Under the pieces are notes generated by a model. The model had not been told where the DNA came from. It saw only the letters and a list, made by a program, of their open reading frames with translations, and made no database searches. This document shows positions 24,512-32,713 of a DNA stretch of 55,345 nt, in pieces. A program made the position numbers and the translations under genes. The stretch is from an uncultured Lachnospiraceae bacterium. GTDB taxonomy: Bacteria > Bacillota > Clostridia > Lachnospirales > Lachnospiraceae. Position 1 is the stretch's first letter, and every line of letters begins with the position of its first letter. The DNA lies in NCBI GenBank assembly GCA_910584845.1, contig CAJUDH010000022.1, forward strand, positions 1 to 55,345, read 5' to 3'.

Positions 24512-25624
24512 TTATGGCTTTTCCTGTGGCGGCTGTTGCTGCGCAGGCGGGGTGGCAGCGGCGGCCGGCGGCTTTGGTTCCCCTGTTTTCTGGGGAAGGG
24601 CCTTATGGATGGCCTTTTTTATGAACCGGTACAGTAGCCTGGCAATGATACCTATAAGGGCCAAAATTGCCGCCAAAAGGATTAAGGTGGGAAGGCTGGA
24701 GAGCAGCCAGACGGTGAAGTTGACCAGGCCGTTGACTACGCCTTCCAAATTCCGGGTAAAGCCTTTTTGGATACGGGTTGTCACGGAATCCGGGGTGGTG
24801 GGGGTAAATACCCGTACTTCGTCTATATTAAGATATACGGTGCTGTAGTCCACCTGGTTATCATAAAGGCGGAGCTGGGATTCAAAGGATTCCAACTCGT
24901 ACCGGATTTCCGACAGCCGTTCTTCCAAGGCGATGACGGCTTCCAGGGTATCGGCCTTTTCCAACAGGGCCCATAACCGTTCCTGTTCAACGGCCAAAGT
25001 TTTTTTGCGGCTCTCAATGTCAGAGTATTGTAAAGTGACGTCCTCGATGCTTTCTGACCGGTTGGTTACGTTGCTTTGTTCATTGATCTGGGATAGGAAC
25101 GGGTCCAGGTGGGCGGATGGTATCCTCACGGCCAGGTAGGCATAGCGCCTTCCCGGCTGGGAGGAGGAAATGCTGCTGCCGGAAATTTCGGATTGCTCTA
25201 TATAGCCGCCGGTTTCCGTGGCCGACTGGCGGATGCCGGCCAACAGTTTGTCAAATTCTGTGGTTTCCACGTTTAAGTGGATGGTCCGGATTAATTTGCG
25301 GTTGGCATCGGCCACCGGGCCGGCGGGTTCCTGGGTCTGGGAGGCGGCAAAAGCAGTATCTCCCCCGCCCATATCATAGGAAAGGGCATCTTCTTTGGCT
25401 ACCTCTGCAGCCCCCTCTTCCCCTAAGGGAACCGGCATGGCGGCAGCAGGCGCGGCATCGCTAGAACGGTTTTGCCACATGGAAGCGGCAGCGGTTTCTG
25501 CATAAGTGCCGCCCCCGGAGGATTTGAAGTTCCCGCCACAGGCAATGGCCATACCGGAAACCCCGATTACGGCTATGGCCAAAAAAACGGAAGTGAAACA
25601 TTTTTTCATCTTGTTATTTTTCAT
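24512..25624 (-). CDS. DUF4349 lipoprotein
   Basis: The 370-residue protein has a signal peptide with lipobox GMAIAC (Cys29 lipidated), a Gly/Ala/Ser-rich linker up to about residue 105, and a DUF4349 domain. That domain begins RKLIRTIHLNVETTEFDKLLAGIRQSATETGGYIE, has a YLAVRIPSAHLDPFL strand, and a long helical hairpin (TLQYSDIESRKKTLAVEQERLWALLEKADTLEAVIALEERLSEIRYELESFESQLR) likely to be a coiled coil. A hydrophobic segment (WLLSSLPTLILLAAILALIGIIARLLY) follows near residue 320, then a Pro/Gln-rich tail facing the cytoplasm. The family is surface exposed and its role is unknown. GGGAGG precedes the ATG. It is monocistronic. Confidence 0.88.
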   Translation of the reverse strand: MKNNKMKKCFTSVFLAIAVIGVSGMAIACGGNFKSSGGGTYAETAAASMWQNRSSDAAPAAAMPVPLGEEGAAEVAKEDALSYDMGGGDTAFAASQTQEPAGPVADANRKLIRTIHLNVETTEFDKLLAGIRQSATETGGYIEQSEISGSSISSSQPGRRYAYLAVRIPSAHLDPFLSQINEQSNVTNRSESIEDVTLQYSDIESRKKTLAVEQERLWALLEKADTLEAVIALEERLSEIRYELESFESQLRLYDNQVDYSTVYLNIDEVRVFTPTTPDSVTTRIQKGFTRNLEGVVNGLVNFTVWLLSSLPTLILLAAILALIGIIARLLYRFIKKAIHKALPQKTGEPKPPAAAATPPAQQQPPQEKP

Positions 25625-25890
25625 AGAAACCTCCCTTGGTCTAAAATGGATGTGCCTTTTATAAACGATACGGGCCAGAAGGAAAAATTTATGGTGAAAT
25701 TATAATTTTTATAGACAAAATTTCTTAGATATAGTAAACTGATAGATAAGTTTTTATTTGCTGACATAGAAGAATGGCTTTCGCCGCGCCTATGGCCCGG
25801 ACAGGGATGGGCGGGAGGGGCCTTCTGACATGGAAGGGGATCCAAAAAGGGGACGGGCGGTTATGCCGCCAAGGCTTCTTTTTTTGCTAT

Positions 25891-25917
25891 GCACCTTTCC
25901 GGGTGCTTTTTTTGCTT
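25891..25917 (+). terminator. Terminator-like hairpin with T-run, no gene upstream on this strand
   Basis: GCACC (25891-25895) pairs with GGTGC (25902-25906) and is followed by seven T. No plus-strand gene precedes it, because the nearest upstream gene is on the minus strand. It is directly followed by GCTTTATAGGAAATTGTGCCC, so it may be part of the repeat element described for this gap. It might also end a small RNA from this gap. Confidence 0.5.
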
Positions 25918-26160
25918 TATAGGAAATTGTGCCCGATAAAGCAAAAACCTCCGGCGGATGCGCACTTTTCGCCTAAAGGAAATGTCTGCTGGCGCAGACG
26001 CGCTCCGGCGCAAGGATCCGGTTCATTGGATCCTTTGTTTCTCGGTAGGAAAGTGCGCCCTAAAACAAAAGCCCTCCGGGCAGGACCGCACTGTGGCGGA
26101 AAGGGGCCATGCCGCTAAAGCGGCCCGCCGCAGGCGGAGGACCCTGCGTAGCAGGCTTCT
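25914..26160 (+). repeat. Structured intergenic repeat, copy A with internal partial copies
   Basis: The gap before hydG (25625-26303) is filled by GC-rich repetitive sequence. GCTTTATAGGAAATTGTGCCC (from 25914) recurs as CTCGGTAGGAAAGTGCGCCC (26041). The core at 26071-26155 (GCCCTCCGGGCAGGACCGCA to CCTGCGTAGCAGG) is about 85 nt long and similar to segments at 29533-29614 and 36572-36655. The best kept part is AAAGCGGCCCGCCGCAGGCGG at 26117-26137. It contains small hairpins (CCGCTAAAGCGG; CCGCCGCAGGCGG). Open frames here are accidental. Confidence 0.6.
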
Positions 26161-26303
26161 TTTCTATAACCATATACAAAACAGCCCGAGAGGGCGGGGA
26201 CCCCGCGGACAGATAGAAACCCATTAAAATACCGACAGAAAGGAAAGCCGATCTGGAGGAGAAGGGAAAACGCGGCGCAGGAAAAGCCGCGGCTAAATAA
26301 CGT

Positions 26304-27734
26304 ATGGAGCAGATAAAGTATGACCCGGCATCAAGACGGGCGGAGGAGTTTATCAACCATCAGGAGATTGAAGAGGCTTTAGCATATGGATGGGAGAACC
26401 GGAGGAACCGGCGGCTGGTGGAGGGGATTTTAGAGAAAGCTAAGCTTCGGAAAGGCCTAAGCCACCGGGAGGCGCTGGTGCTGCTGGATTGTGAGCTGGA
26501 GGATTGTAACCGGCAGCTGGAAGCACTGGCCCAGCAGTTAAAAAAGGATTTTTACGGCAACCGGATTGTGATGTTTGCGCCTTTGTATTTGTCTAATTAT
26601 TGCGTCAACGGCTGCGTGTACTGCCCTTACCATCAGAAAAACAAGCATATTGCCAGAAAAAAGCTGACCCAGGAGGAAGTCCGCAGGGAAGTCATTGCCT
26701 TACAGGATATGGGGCATAAACGGCTGGCTTTAGAGGCAGGGGAGGATCCGGTAAACAACCCGATTGAATATATTTTGGAGTGTATTGGCACCATCTATGG
26801 CATCCAACATAAAAACGGCGCCATACGCCGGGTGAATGTGAATATTGCCGCAACCACAGTGGAGAATTACCGGAAATTAAAAGATGCCGGGATCGGGACT
26901 TATATTTTGTTTCAGGAGACTTACCATAAGGAAAGTTATGTCAAGCTGCACCCTACCGGCCCCAAGCATGATTATGTTTACCACACGGAAGCCATGGACC
27001 GGGCCATGGAAGGGGGGATTGACGACGTGGGCCTAGGCGTTTTGTTTGGGCTGGAGCGTTACCGCTATGAGTTTGCCGGGCTTTTAATGCACGCAGAACA
27101 CCTGGAGGCGGCATTTGGCGTGGGGCCCCATACCATTAGCGTCCCACGGATCAAGCGGGCCGACGATATTGACCCTTCCGTGTTCGACAACGGGATCGAC
27201 GACGATATTTTTGCCAAATTGATAGCCTGTATCCGGATTGCAGTCCCTTATACAGGGATGATTATTTCTACCAGGGAGAACCAGGCCTGCCGGGAGCGGG
27301 TTTTAAAGCTGGGTATATCCCAGATAAGCGGGGGGTCTTGCACCAGCGTGGGCGGCTATGCAAAACCTGAGCCGGAAGACGAATGCTCCGAACAATTTGA
27401 CGTCAGCGATAAACGCACTTTGGACCAGGTGGTCAATTGGCTTATGCGGCTGGGCTACATCCCCAGTTTTTGCACGGCCTGCTACCGCGAGGGGAGGACG
27501 GGGGACCGGTTTATGTCCCTATGCAAAACAGGGCAGATTGTCAACTGCTGCCACCCCAACGCGCTGATGACTTTGAAGGAATATTTGATGGACTATGGGT
27601 CGGAAGATACCCGGCGGCTGGGGGAAGCGTTGATTGAAAAAGAACTGGCCCATATTACCAACGAAAAAGTGCTGCGCCTGGCCAAGGGGCATTTAGAGGG
27701 CATAGAAGGCGGAAAACGGGATTTCCGGTTCTGA
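26304..27734 (+). CDS. hydG: [FeFe]-hydrogenase maturase HydG, radical SAM tyrosine lyase
   Basis: The 476-residue cytoplasmic enzyme cleaves tyrosine to p-cresol and dehydroglycine and makes the CO and CN ligands of the hydrogenase H-cluster. The radical SAM cluster ligands are Cys100, Cys104 and Cys107 in CVNGCVYCPYH. The C-terminal CTACYREGRTGDRFMSLCKTGQ region holds the second cluster motif (C-x2-C and a Cys about 22 further on), which distinguishes HydG from ThiH. The N-terminus ASRRAEEFINHQEIEEAL and LALEAGEDPVNNP are typical. Length is normal. No good ribosome binding site lies before the ATG. hydF follows within 15 nt; hydE and hydrogenase genes are not in this window. Confidence 0.95.
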   Translation: MEQIKYDPASRRAEEFINHQEIEEALAYGWENRRNRRLVEGILEKAKLRKGLSHREALVLLDCELEDCNRQLEALAQQLKKDFYGNRIVMFAPLYLSNYCVNGCVYCPYHQKNKHIARKKLTQEEVRREVIALQDMGHKRLALEAGEDPVNNPIEYILECIGTIYGIQHKNGAIRRVNVNIAATTVENYRKLKDAGIGTYILFQETYHKESYVKLHPTGPKHDYVYHTEAMDRAMEGGIDDVGLGVLFGLERYRYEFAGLLMHAEHLEAAFGVGPHTISVPRIKRADDIDPSVFDNGIDDDIFAKLIACIRIAVPYTGMIISTRENQACRERVLKLGISQISGGSCTSVGGYAKPEPEDECSEQFDVSDKRTLDQVVNWLMRLGYIPSFCTACYREGRTGDRFMSLCKTGQIVNCCHPNALMTLKEYLMDYGSEDTRRLGEALIEKELAHITNEKVLRLAKGHLEGIEGGKRDFRF

Positions 27735-27748
27735 CGGGAGGGGATGTT

Positions 27749-28981
27749 ATGGGAATGAATCAAACGCCTGTGTCCGAGAGGGTACACATCGGCTTTTTTG
27801 GCAGGAGGAATGCCGGAAAATCCAGCATAATCAATAAAGTTACCGGCCAGGAGCTGTCGGTGGTGTCTGAGGTGAAGGGGACTACCACCGACCCGGTGTT
27901 TAAGTCTATGGAGCTGCCCCCCATGGGGCCGGTAGTGATGATGGATACACCGGGGATCGACGATGGCGGCGGCCTGGGGGAATTGCGGGTAAAGAAGAGC
28001 CTCCAGGTATTGGGGAAGGCTGACGTGGCGGTACTGGTGGCGGACTTGCTGGAAGGCATAGGCGAGCCGGAAGAACGGCTGGTGAAACAGTTCCGGGACA
28101 GGGGGATCCCTTATTTGATTGTATACAACAAGGCGGATTTAAAGGAAACGGGGGCGGTTCCGGAATGCGGGGCCCATACAGGGGCGATTGGCCCAGACAC
28201 AGATAAGGCCCCGGCCCTTTATGTCAGCGCGAAAACCGGGGAAGGGATCCATGAGCTGAAAGAAGCCATAGCCCAATTTTCCCCCAAAGAGGAGGGGCGG
28301 CGGCTGGTGGGGGATTTATTGGCCCCCGGCGACCTGGCGGTATTGGTTGTGCCCATTGACAAGGCAGCGCCAAAGGGCCGCCTCATCCTGCCTCAACAAC
28401 AGGCGGTCCGGGATATACTGGAGGTAGGGGCCGTGGCCGTGGTGGCCCGGGACTGGGGGCTGCCAGAGGCTTTGGGCAGCTTAAAGGAAAAGCCCAGGAT
28501 CGTGATTACCGACAGCCAGGTTTTTGGGCAGGTGGCAAAAGACACGCCAAAGGAGGTGCCCCTGACGTCTTTTTCCATCCTTTTCGCCCGGTATAAAGGA
28601 AGCCTGGAACAGGCTGTGGAAGGGGCAAAACGGTTGGATAGCCTTGAGGATGGGGACCGGGTATTGATGGCAGAGGGGTGTACCCACCATCGCCAATGCG
28701 ACGATATCGGCACGGTGAAGCTTCCCCGCTGGATTCGGGAATACACCCGGAAAAACCTGGATTTTGCCCATGTATCCGGGACGGAATTTCCGGAGGACCT
28801 ATCTTCTTATCAGCTGGTGGTCCATTGCGGCGGCTGTATGCTGAACCGTAAGGAGATGGAGGGCCGGCTGCGCAGGGCGGCGGGCCAGCAGGTGGCTATG
28901 ACAAATTACGGGATATTAATTGCAAAGATGAAAGGCATTTTGGAACGGAGCCTGGAAGGCGTCGGCTACAAGTCCCGTTAA
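27749..28981 (+). CDS. hydF: [FeFe]-hydrogenase maturation GTPase HydF
   Basis: The 410-residue scaffold GTPase collects the 2Fe subcluster made by HydG and HydE and inserts it into apo-hydrogenase. The G domain (residues about 10-180) shows the P-loop GRRNAGKSS, VKGTTTDPV (switch I), DTPGIDD (G3) and YNKADL (G4). The middle dimerisation region follows. The C-terminal cluster domain has CTHHRQCDDIG and, about 50 residues later, HCGGC, the H-x-H and H-C-x-x-C ligands. An ATG at 27749 (GGGAGGGG upstream) or 27755 serves as start. It forms an operon with hydG. Confidence 0.95.
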   Translation: MGMNQTPVSERVHIGFFGRRNAGKSSIINKVTGQELSVVSEVKGTTTDPVFKSMELPPMGPVVMMDTPGIDDGGGLGELRVKKSLQVLGKADVAVLVADLLEGIGEPEERLVKQFRDRGIPYLIVYNKADLKETGAVPECGAHTGAIGPDTDKAPALYVSAKTGEGIHELKEAIAQFSPKEEGRRLVGDLLAPGDLAVLVVPIDKAAPKGRLILPQQQAVRDILEVGAVAVVARDWGLPEALGSLKEKPRIVITDSQVFGQVAKDTPKEVPLTSFSILFARYKGSLEQAVEGAKRLDSLEDGDRVLMAEGCTHHRQCDDIGTVKLPRWIREYTRKNLDFAHVSGTEFPEDLSSYQLVVHCGGCMLNRKEMEGRLRRAAGQQVAMTNYGILIAKMKGILERSLEGVGYKSR

Positions 28982-29000
28982 AAACCGGCGGCAACAGGGC

Positions 29001-29027
29001 TTGACAAACGGGGGGCCTGCATATATA
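29001..29027 (+). promoter_or_regulatory. Promoter of the tyrS T-box transcript
   Basis: TTGACA (29001-29006) and TATAAT (29022-29027) are perfect hexamers separated by 15 bp, two short of the optimum. It lies 20 nt after the hydF stop and about 95 nt upstream of the T-box leader, so the leader transcript would be about 610 nt long in total. Confidence 0.5.
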
Positions 29028-29120
29028 ATTTCCCCTATCAGGACAGCGGCGTTTCCTGGCAGGCTATCAATTATAGATATGCCAATGCATAGGGGGCGCC
29101 GCCGGCAAATCCATAAAATC

Positions 29121-29461
29121 GGCGATGATAGGAAAAAGTAGCAATCCGGGCCCCATACAGAAAGCAGCCGGCAGATGAGAGGCGCATGGAAGACGGATTG
29201 TGAATACATCTTTGAGCCTCGCACCGAACAAAGCCTGCGGATGCCGGGTTATCCGGACGGGTTTTTAAGTAGGCTGCGACGGTTTTCCACACCCGTTATC
29301 GTGTGGGGGCATAGGATATTACAGGATCCGGCGAAGGACCGCCTGGTTTTGAATGTTTCGGATGCCCGGTGAGGTAAGCGGCGTGAGCCGTTTACGAACA
29401 AAGGTGGTAACGCGGGATCAAGTCCCGCCCTTTTGCGCAAGCAGGGGGCGGGGCTTTTTTG
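29121..29461 (+). ncRNA. T-box riboswitch (tyrosine) upstream of tyrS
   Basis: AAGGTGGTAACGCG at 29401-29414 is the T-box antiterminator motif that pairs with the tRNA acceptor end. Upstream, CAATCC (29142-29147) and GGATTG (29195-29200) form part of stem I. Next comes GTGAATACATC, whose UAC (29205-29207) is a good tyrosine specifier codon. Downstream, AGTCCCGCCC (29421-29430) pairs with GGGCGGGGCT (29446-29455) and runs into TTTTTT, the terminator. Uncharged tRNA-Tyr would stabilise the antiterminator and let transcription reach tyrS. An intergenic repeat lies between terminator and start codon. The specifier assignment is inferred from position and from the gene downstream. Confidence 0.88.
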
Positions 29462-29532
29462 GGTTTACCAGGAAAGCGTTGCCCAATGGCGCCCGGACGC
29501 CCTGCAAAGACGCGTGCCCTGGGATACCAAAC

Positions 29533-29614
29533 GCCCTGCGGGGATGCACCTGCGGCTAAAGGGATGGCGATGCGAAAGCGGCCCGCTATAGGCGGGGGAT
29601 CAGGCAAAGCAAGG
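29533..29614 (+). repeat. Structured intergenic repeat, copy B
   Basis: GCCCTGCGGGGATGCACCTG ... GCGAAAGCGGCCCGCTATAGGCGG ... CAAAGCAAGG is similar over about 82 nt to copies A (26071-26155) and C (36572-36655). It lies downstream of the T-box terminator, 36 nt before the tyrS start, and so is transcribed only when the riboswitch reads through. The AAAGCGGCCCGC core is the best conserved stretch. It is less similar to A and C than they are to each other. Confidence 0.5.
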
Positions 29615-29649
29615 CCCCCTTATACTTTATCAATGAGAGGAGAAACGGG

Positions 29650-30876
29650 ATGAATTGTTATGAAGAACTGGTGGCCCGGGGGCTGATTGCCCAGGTTACC
29701 AATGAAGAAGAGATTAAAAAAATGGTCAATGCAGGAAAAGCCGTATTTTATATTGGTTTTGACCCTACGGCAGACAGCCTACACGTAGGGCATTTTATGG
29801 CCCTTTGCCTGATGAAGCGCCTGCAGATGGCCGGGAACAAACCCATTGCTTTGATTGGCGGAGGCACCGGCATGGTGGGGGACCCTTCCGGACGGACGGA
29901 TATGCGCCAAATGATGACGGAAGAAACCATCCAGCACAACTGCGATTGTTTTAAGAAACAGATGAGCCGTTTTATTGACTTTTCCGACGGGAAGGCATTG
30001 ATGGTCAATAATGCGGACTGGCTCATGGAATTAAACTATGTGGAGCTGCTGCGGGAGGTGGGGTCTTGCTTTTCCGTCAACAACATGCTGCGGGCCGAGT
30101 GCTATAAGCAGCGGATGGAGAAGGGGTTAAGCTTCCTGGAATTTAACTACATGATTATGCAGAGCTATGATTTTTATATGTTGTTCCAAAAATATGGCTG
30201 CAATATGCAGTTTGGAGGCGATGACCAGTGGAGCAACATGTTAGGCGGCACCGAGCTGATCCGCCGGAAATTGGGGAAAGATGCCCATGCCATGACCATT
30301 ACCTTGCTTTTGAATTCTGAGGGGAAGAAAATGGGCAAGACCCAGTCGGGCGCTTTGTGGCTGGATCCGGAAAAGACCACGCCTTTTGAGTTTTACCAAT
30401 ATTGGAGGAATGTGGACGACGCGGATGTGCTCAAATGCCTGCGCCTTTTGACCTTCCTGCCTTTGGGGCAGATTGACGAGATGGACCAATGGGAAGGGAG
30501 CCAGCTGAACCAGGCAAAGGAGATCCTGGCTTATGAACTGACAAACCTGGTCCATGGCGAGGAAGAGGCAAAAAAGGCCCAGGCAGCGGCCAGGGCTTTG
30601 TTTAGCGGCCAGGGAAGTTTGGAGGACATGCCGTCCTGCCTACTAAAAGAGGAAGATTTTACGGACGGGAGGATTGACATCCTGGCCGTGCTGCAAAAAT
30701 CCGGCCTGGCGGCTTCCCGTTCCGAGGCCAGGCGGAATGTGGAACAAGGCGGCGTTTCCATAAACGGGGCCCAGGTGAAGGATATTAAGGCCAATTTTGG
30801 CAAGGAAGACTTTGCCGGGGAAGGGATGGTGGTGAAACGGGGGAAGAAAAACTTTATGAGGGTAGCTTTCAAATGA
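29650..30876 (+). CDS. tyrS: Tyrosyl-tRNA synthetase
   Basis: The 408-residue class Ic synthetase charges tRNA-Tyr with tyrosine. HVGH (in ADSLHVGHFMALCLMKRLQ) is the HIGH motif and KMGKT (SEGKKMGKTQSGALW) is the KMSKS motif. Tyrosine-binding features include YIGFDPTADSLH, ALIGGGTGMVGDPSG and YDFYMLFQKYGCNMQFGGDDQW. A C-terminal S4-like RNA-binding domain (AASRSEARRNVEQGGVSINGAQV) completes the bacterial type. AGGAGAAACGGG precedes the ATG. Expression should follow tRNA-Tyr charging through the upstream T-box. The next gene overlaps its stop by 4 nt (ATGA), so the cytidylyltransferase is co-expressed. Confidence 0.97.
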   Translation: MNCYEELVARGLIAQVTNEEEIKKMVNAGKAVFYIGFDPTADSLHVGHFMALCLMKRLQMAGNKPIALIGGGTGMVGDPSGRTDMRQMMTEETIQHNCDCFKKQMSRFIDFSDGKALMVNNADWLMELNYVELLREVGSCFSVNNMLRAECYKQRMEKGLSFLEFNYMIMQSYDFYMLFQKYGCNMQFGGDDQWSNMLGGTELIRRKLGKDAHAMTITLLLNSEGKKMGKTQSGALWLDPEKTTPFEFYQYWRNVDDADVLKCLRLLTFLPLGQIDEMDQWEGSQLNQAKEILAYELTNLVHGEEEAKKAQAAARALFSGQGSLEDMPSCLLKEEDFTDGRIDILAVLQKSGLAASRSEARRNVEQGGVSINGAQVKDIKANFGKEDFAGEGMVVKRGKKNFMRVAFK

Positions 30877-31589
30877 ACATCGGGCTGCTTTTGTCAGGCG
30901 GTACCGGCGCCCGGCTTGGCTTGGACATCCCCAAACAATATATCGAGGTGGGGGGCCGGCCGGTCATTGCATATGCTTTGGAGCGCCTATTTCTCCATAA
31001 AGGGATTGACGGGATACAAGTGGTGGCGGATCCGGCCTGGCAAGGGCCCATTGCCTGGTGGATTGCCCAACACGGCTGGAAAAACAAGCTGAAAGGTTTT
31101 TCCCGGCCGGGTGAGAACCGCCAGCTTTCCATCCTCCATGGCCTGGAGGATATTCGGGCCTATGGGGAGGACAAAGACTGGGTGCTGATCCACGACGCGG
31201 CCCGGCCTTTGCTTTCCGAAAAGCAGATTACCCATTGCTTCGCGGCGGCCGAAGGCCATGACGGCGTGGTCCCCGTTTTGCCTATGAAGGATACGGTCTA
31301 TACCAGCGAAGACGGCAAAAAGGTTTCCTCTTTGTTAAAGCGCAGCCAGGTATTTGCCGGGCAGGCGCCGGAGCTGTTTCGCCTGGGGAAATATTACGAA
31401 GCAAACCTGCGGCTGCTGCCGGATAAGATTTTGCAGATAAATGGCTCCACAGAGCCGGCAATACTGGCCGGCATGGATATTGCCATGATCCCGGGGGACG
31501 AAAATAATTATAAGATTACCACGAAAGCAGATTTGGAGCGGTTTATGGGGGTGAAACATGAAGGCATGGGTATTGCATGGCGTGAATGA
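30873..31589 (+). CDS. IspD/TarI-type cytidylyltransferase
   Basis: The 238-residue nucleotidyltransferase belongs to the IspD/TarI family, which transfers CMP from CTP to 2-C-methyl-erythritol 4-phosphate (isoprenoid pathway) or ribitol 5-phosphate (teichoic acid precursor). SGGTGARLGLDIPKQYIEVGGRPVI is the CTP-binding loop with basic residues; HDAARPLLSEKQI and QVFAGQAPELFRLGKYYEAN follow; DENNYKITTKADLE is the last motif. TarI-like members have SGG rather than AAG at the start and Q-x-P motifs as here. The downstream zinc dehydrogenase overlaps by 32 nt and would be the TarJ counterpart, favouring CDP-ribitol synthesis. IspD cannot be excluded because similarity is high. Confidence 0.8.
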   Translation: MNIGLLLSGGTGARLGLDIPKQYIEVGGRPVIAYALERLFLHKGIDGIQVVADPAWQGPIAWWIAQHGWKNKLKGFSRPGENRQLSILHGLEDIRAYGEDKDWVLIHDAARPLLSEKQITHCFAAAEGHDGVVPVLPMKDTVYTSEDGKKVSSLLKRSQVFAGQAPELFRLGKYYEANLRLLPDKILQINGSTEPAILAGMDIAMIPGDENNYKITTKADLERFMGVKHEGMGIAWRE

Positions 31590-32634
31590 CATACGCCTGG
31601 AAACGGTGGAAACGCCGTCGCCGGGTAGAGGCGAGGTATTGGTGGCGGTGAAAGCGGCCGGCGTCTGCGGGTCGGACATCCCCAGGATATACCAGACAGG
31701 GGCCCACGTCCATCCCCTCATCCCCGGGCATGAATTTGCCGGCGTGGTGGAAACGGTGGGCGAAGGTGTGGAAAAGGGATGGAAGGGGAAGCGCGTGGGG
31801 GCCTTCCCTTTGATCCCCTGCAAAACCTGCCGGCCCTGCAGGGGCGGACAATATGAAATGTGCAGGAACTACGGTTATGTAGGGTCCCGCAGGCATGGGG
31901 GCTTTGCCCAGTATGTGGCGGTGCCGGTTGAAAACCTTATTGAGATTCCCCCAACCGTGACTTATGAAGCGGCGGCCATGCTGGAACCTATGGCTGTGGC
32001 CGTCCATGCCATGAGGCGGGCCAGGGGTTCCGGCTCCGGTGTGGTGGCGGTCTGTGGCTTGGGGGCGATCGGCCTATTGCTCCTTATGTTCCTCTTGGAC
32101 AGGGGCAAGGGGCAGGCGCAGCCTCTTGGCAGAAAAATCCTTGTGGTGGGGAATAAGGGCTTCCAGAGGCAGGCGGCAACGTCTATGGGCCTTCCGGAAG
32201 CATGTTTTTGCGACAGCCGGACACAGGCAGTAGGGCCGTGGCTTCAGGGGCAGACCGGAGGGGAAGGCGTTGATTTGTTTTTTGAATGCGTAGGGAAGGA
32301 AGAGACGGCGGCCCAGGCAATAGACAACGGGGCGCCTGGCGGCCAGGTTATCCTGGTGGGCAACCCCTATTCGGATATGCGCTGGAAAAAAGAGGTATAC
32401 TGGAAAATTTTGCGCAACCAGCTGGCCATAACCGGGACATGGAATTCTTCTTTCAACCACGGCCGGGAAGACGACTGGCATTATGCCCTTGACCGGCTGG
32501 CCCAAAAAAAGGCCAGGCCGGAAAAATTAATTTCCCACAGGTTCCCTTTGGAGGGCCTGGGGCAGGGGCTTAGGATGATGAGGGACAAGACGGAGGACTA
32601 TGGGAAAGTGATGTTAAGGATAGGCGGGTGTTAA
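31558..32634 (+). CDS. Zinc-dependent alcohol dehydrogenase (galactitol-1-P DH/TarJ-like)
   Basis: The 358-residue medium-chain dehydrogenase has catalytic zinc ligands in AGVCGSDIPRIYQTG and PGHEFAG, structural cysteines in CKTCRPCRGGQYEMC, and a Rossmann segment AVCGLGAIGLLLLMFLLDRG. It most resembles galactitol-1-phosphate 5-dehydrogenase-like enzymes (GYVGSRRHGGFAQYVAVP, GTWNSSFNH near the end). These overlap with TarJ, which reduces ribulose 5-phosphate to ribitol 5-phosphate with NADPH. With an IspD/TarI-type enzyme overlapping upstream, a TarIJ pair making CDP-ribitol for cell-wall polymers is the best guess. The name is therefore left open. Confidence 0.8.
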   Translation: MKAWVLHGVNDIRLETVETPSPGRGEVLVAVKAAGVCGSDIPRIYQTGAHVHPLIPGHEFAGVVETVGEGVEKGWKGKRVGAFPLIPCKTCRPCRGGQYEMCRNYGYVGSRRHGGFAQYVAVPVENLIEIPPTVTYEAAAMLEPMAVAVHAMRRARGSGSGVVAVCGLGAIGLLLLMFLLDRGKGQAQPLGRKILVVGNKGFQRQAATSMGLPEACFCDSRTQAVGPWLQGQTGGEGVDLFFECVGKEETAAQAIDNGAPGGQVILVGNPYSDMRWKKEVYWKILRNQLAITGTWNSSFNHGREDDWHYALDRLAQKKARPEKLISHRFPLEGLGQGLRMMRDKTEDYGKVMLRIGGC

Positions 32635-32713
32635 TGGAAGGTATGGGGTTAGCGAAAAGCAACCAATAAGTGGCCCCCGTGGCTGCCACTAGGAAAAGGA
32701 CAGAATTGCAAAA

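Noticed and set aside
25774..26227. Open frames in the gap before hydG
   Set aside because: They coincide with the GC-rich intergenic repeat, are Arg/Gly/Pro-rich and carry no domain or start signals.
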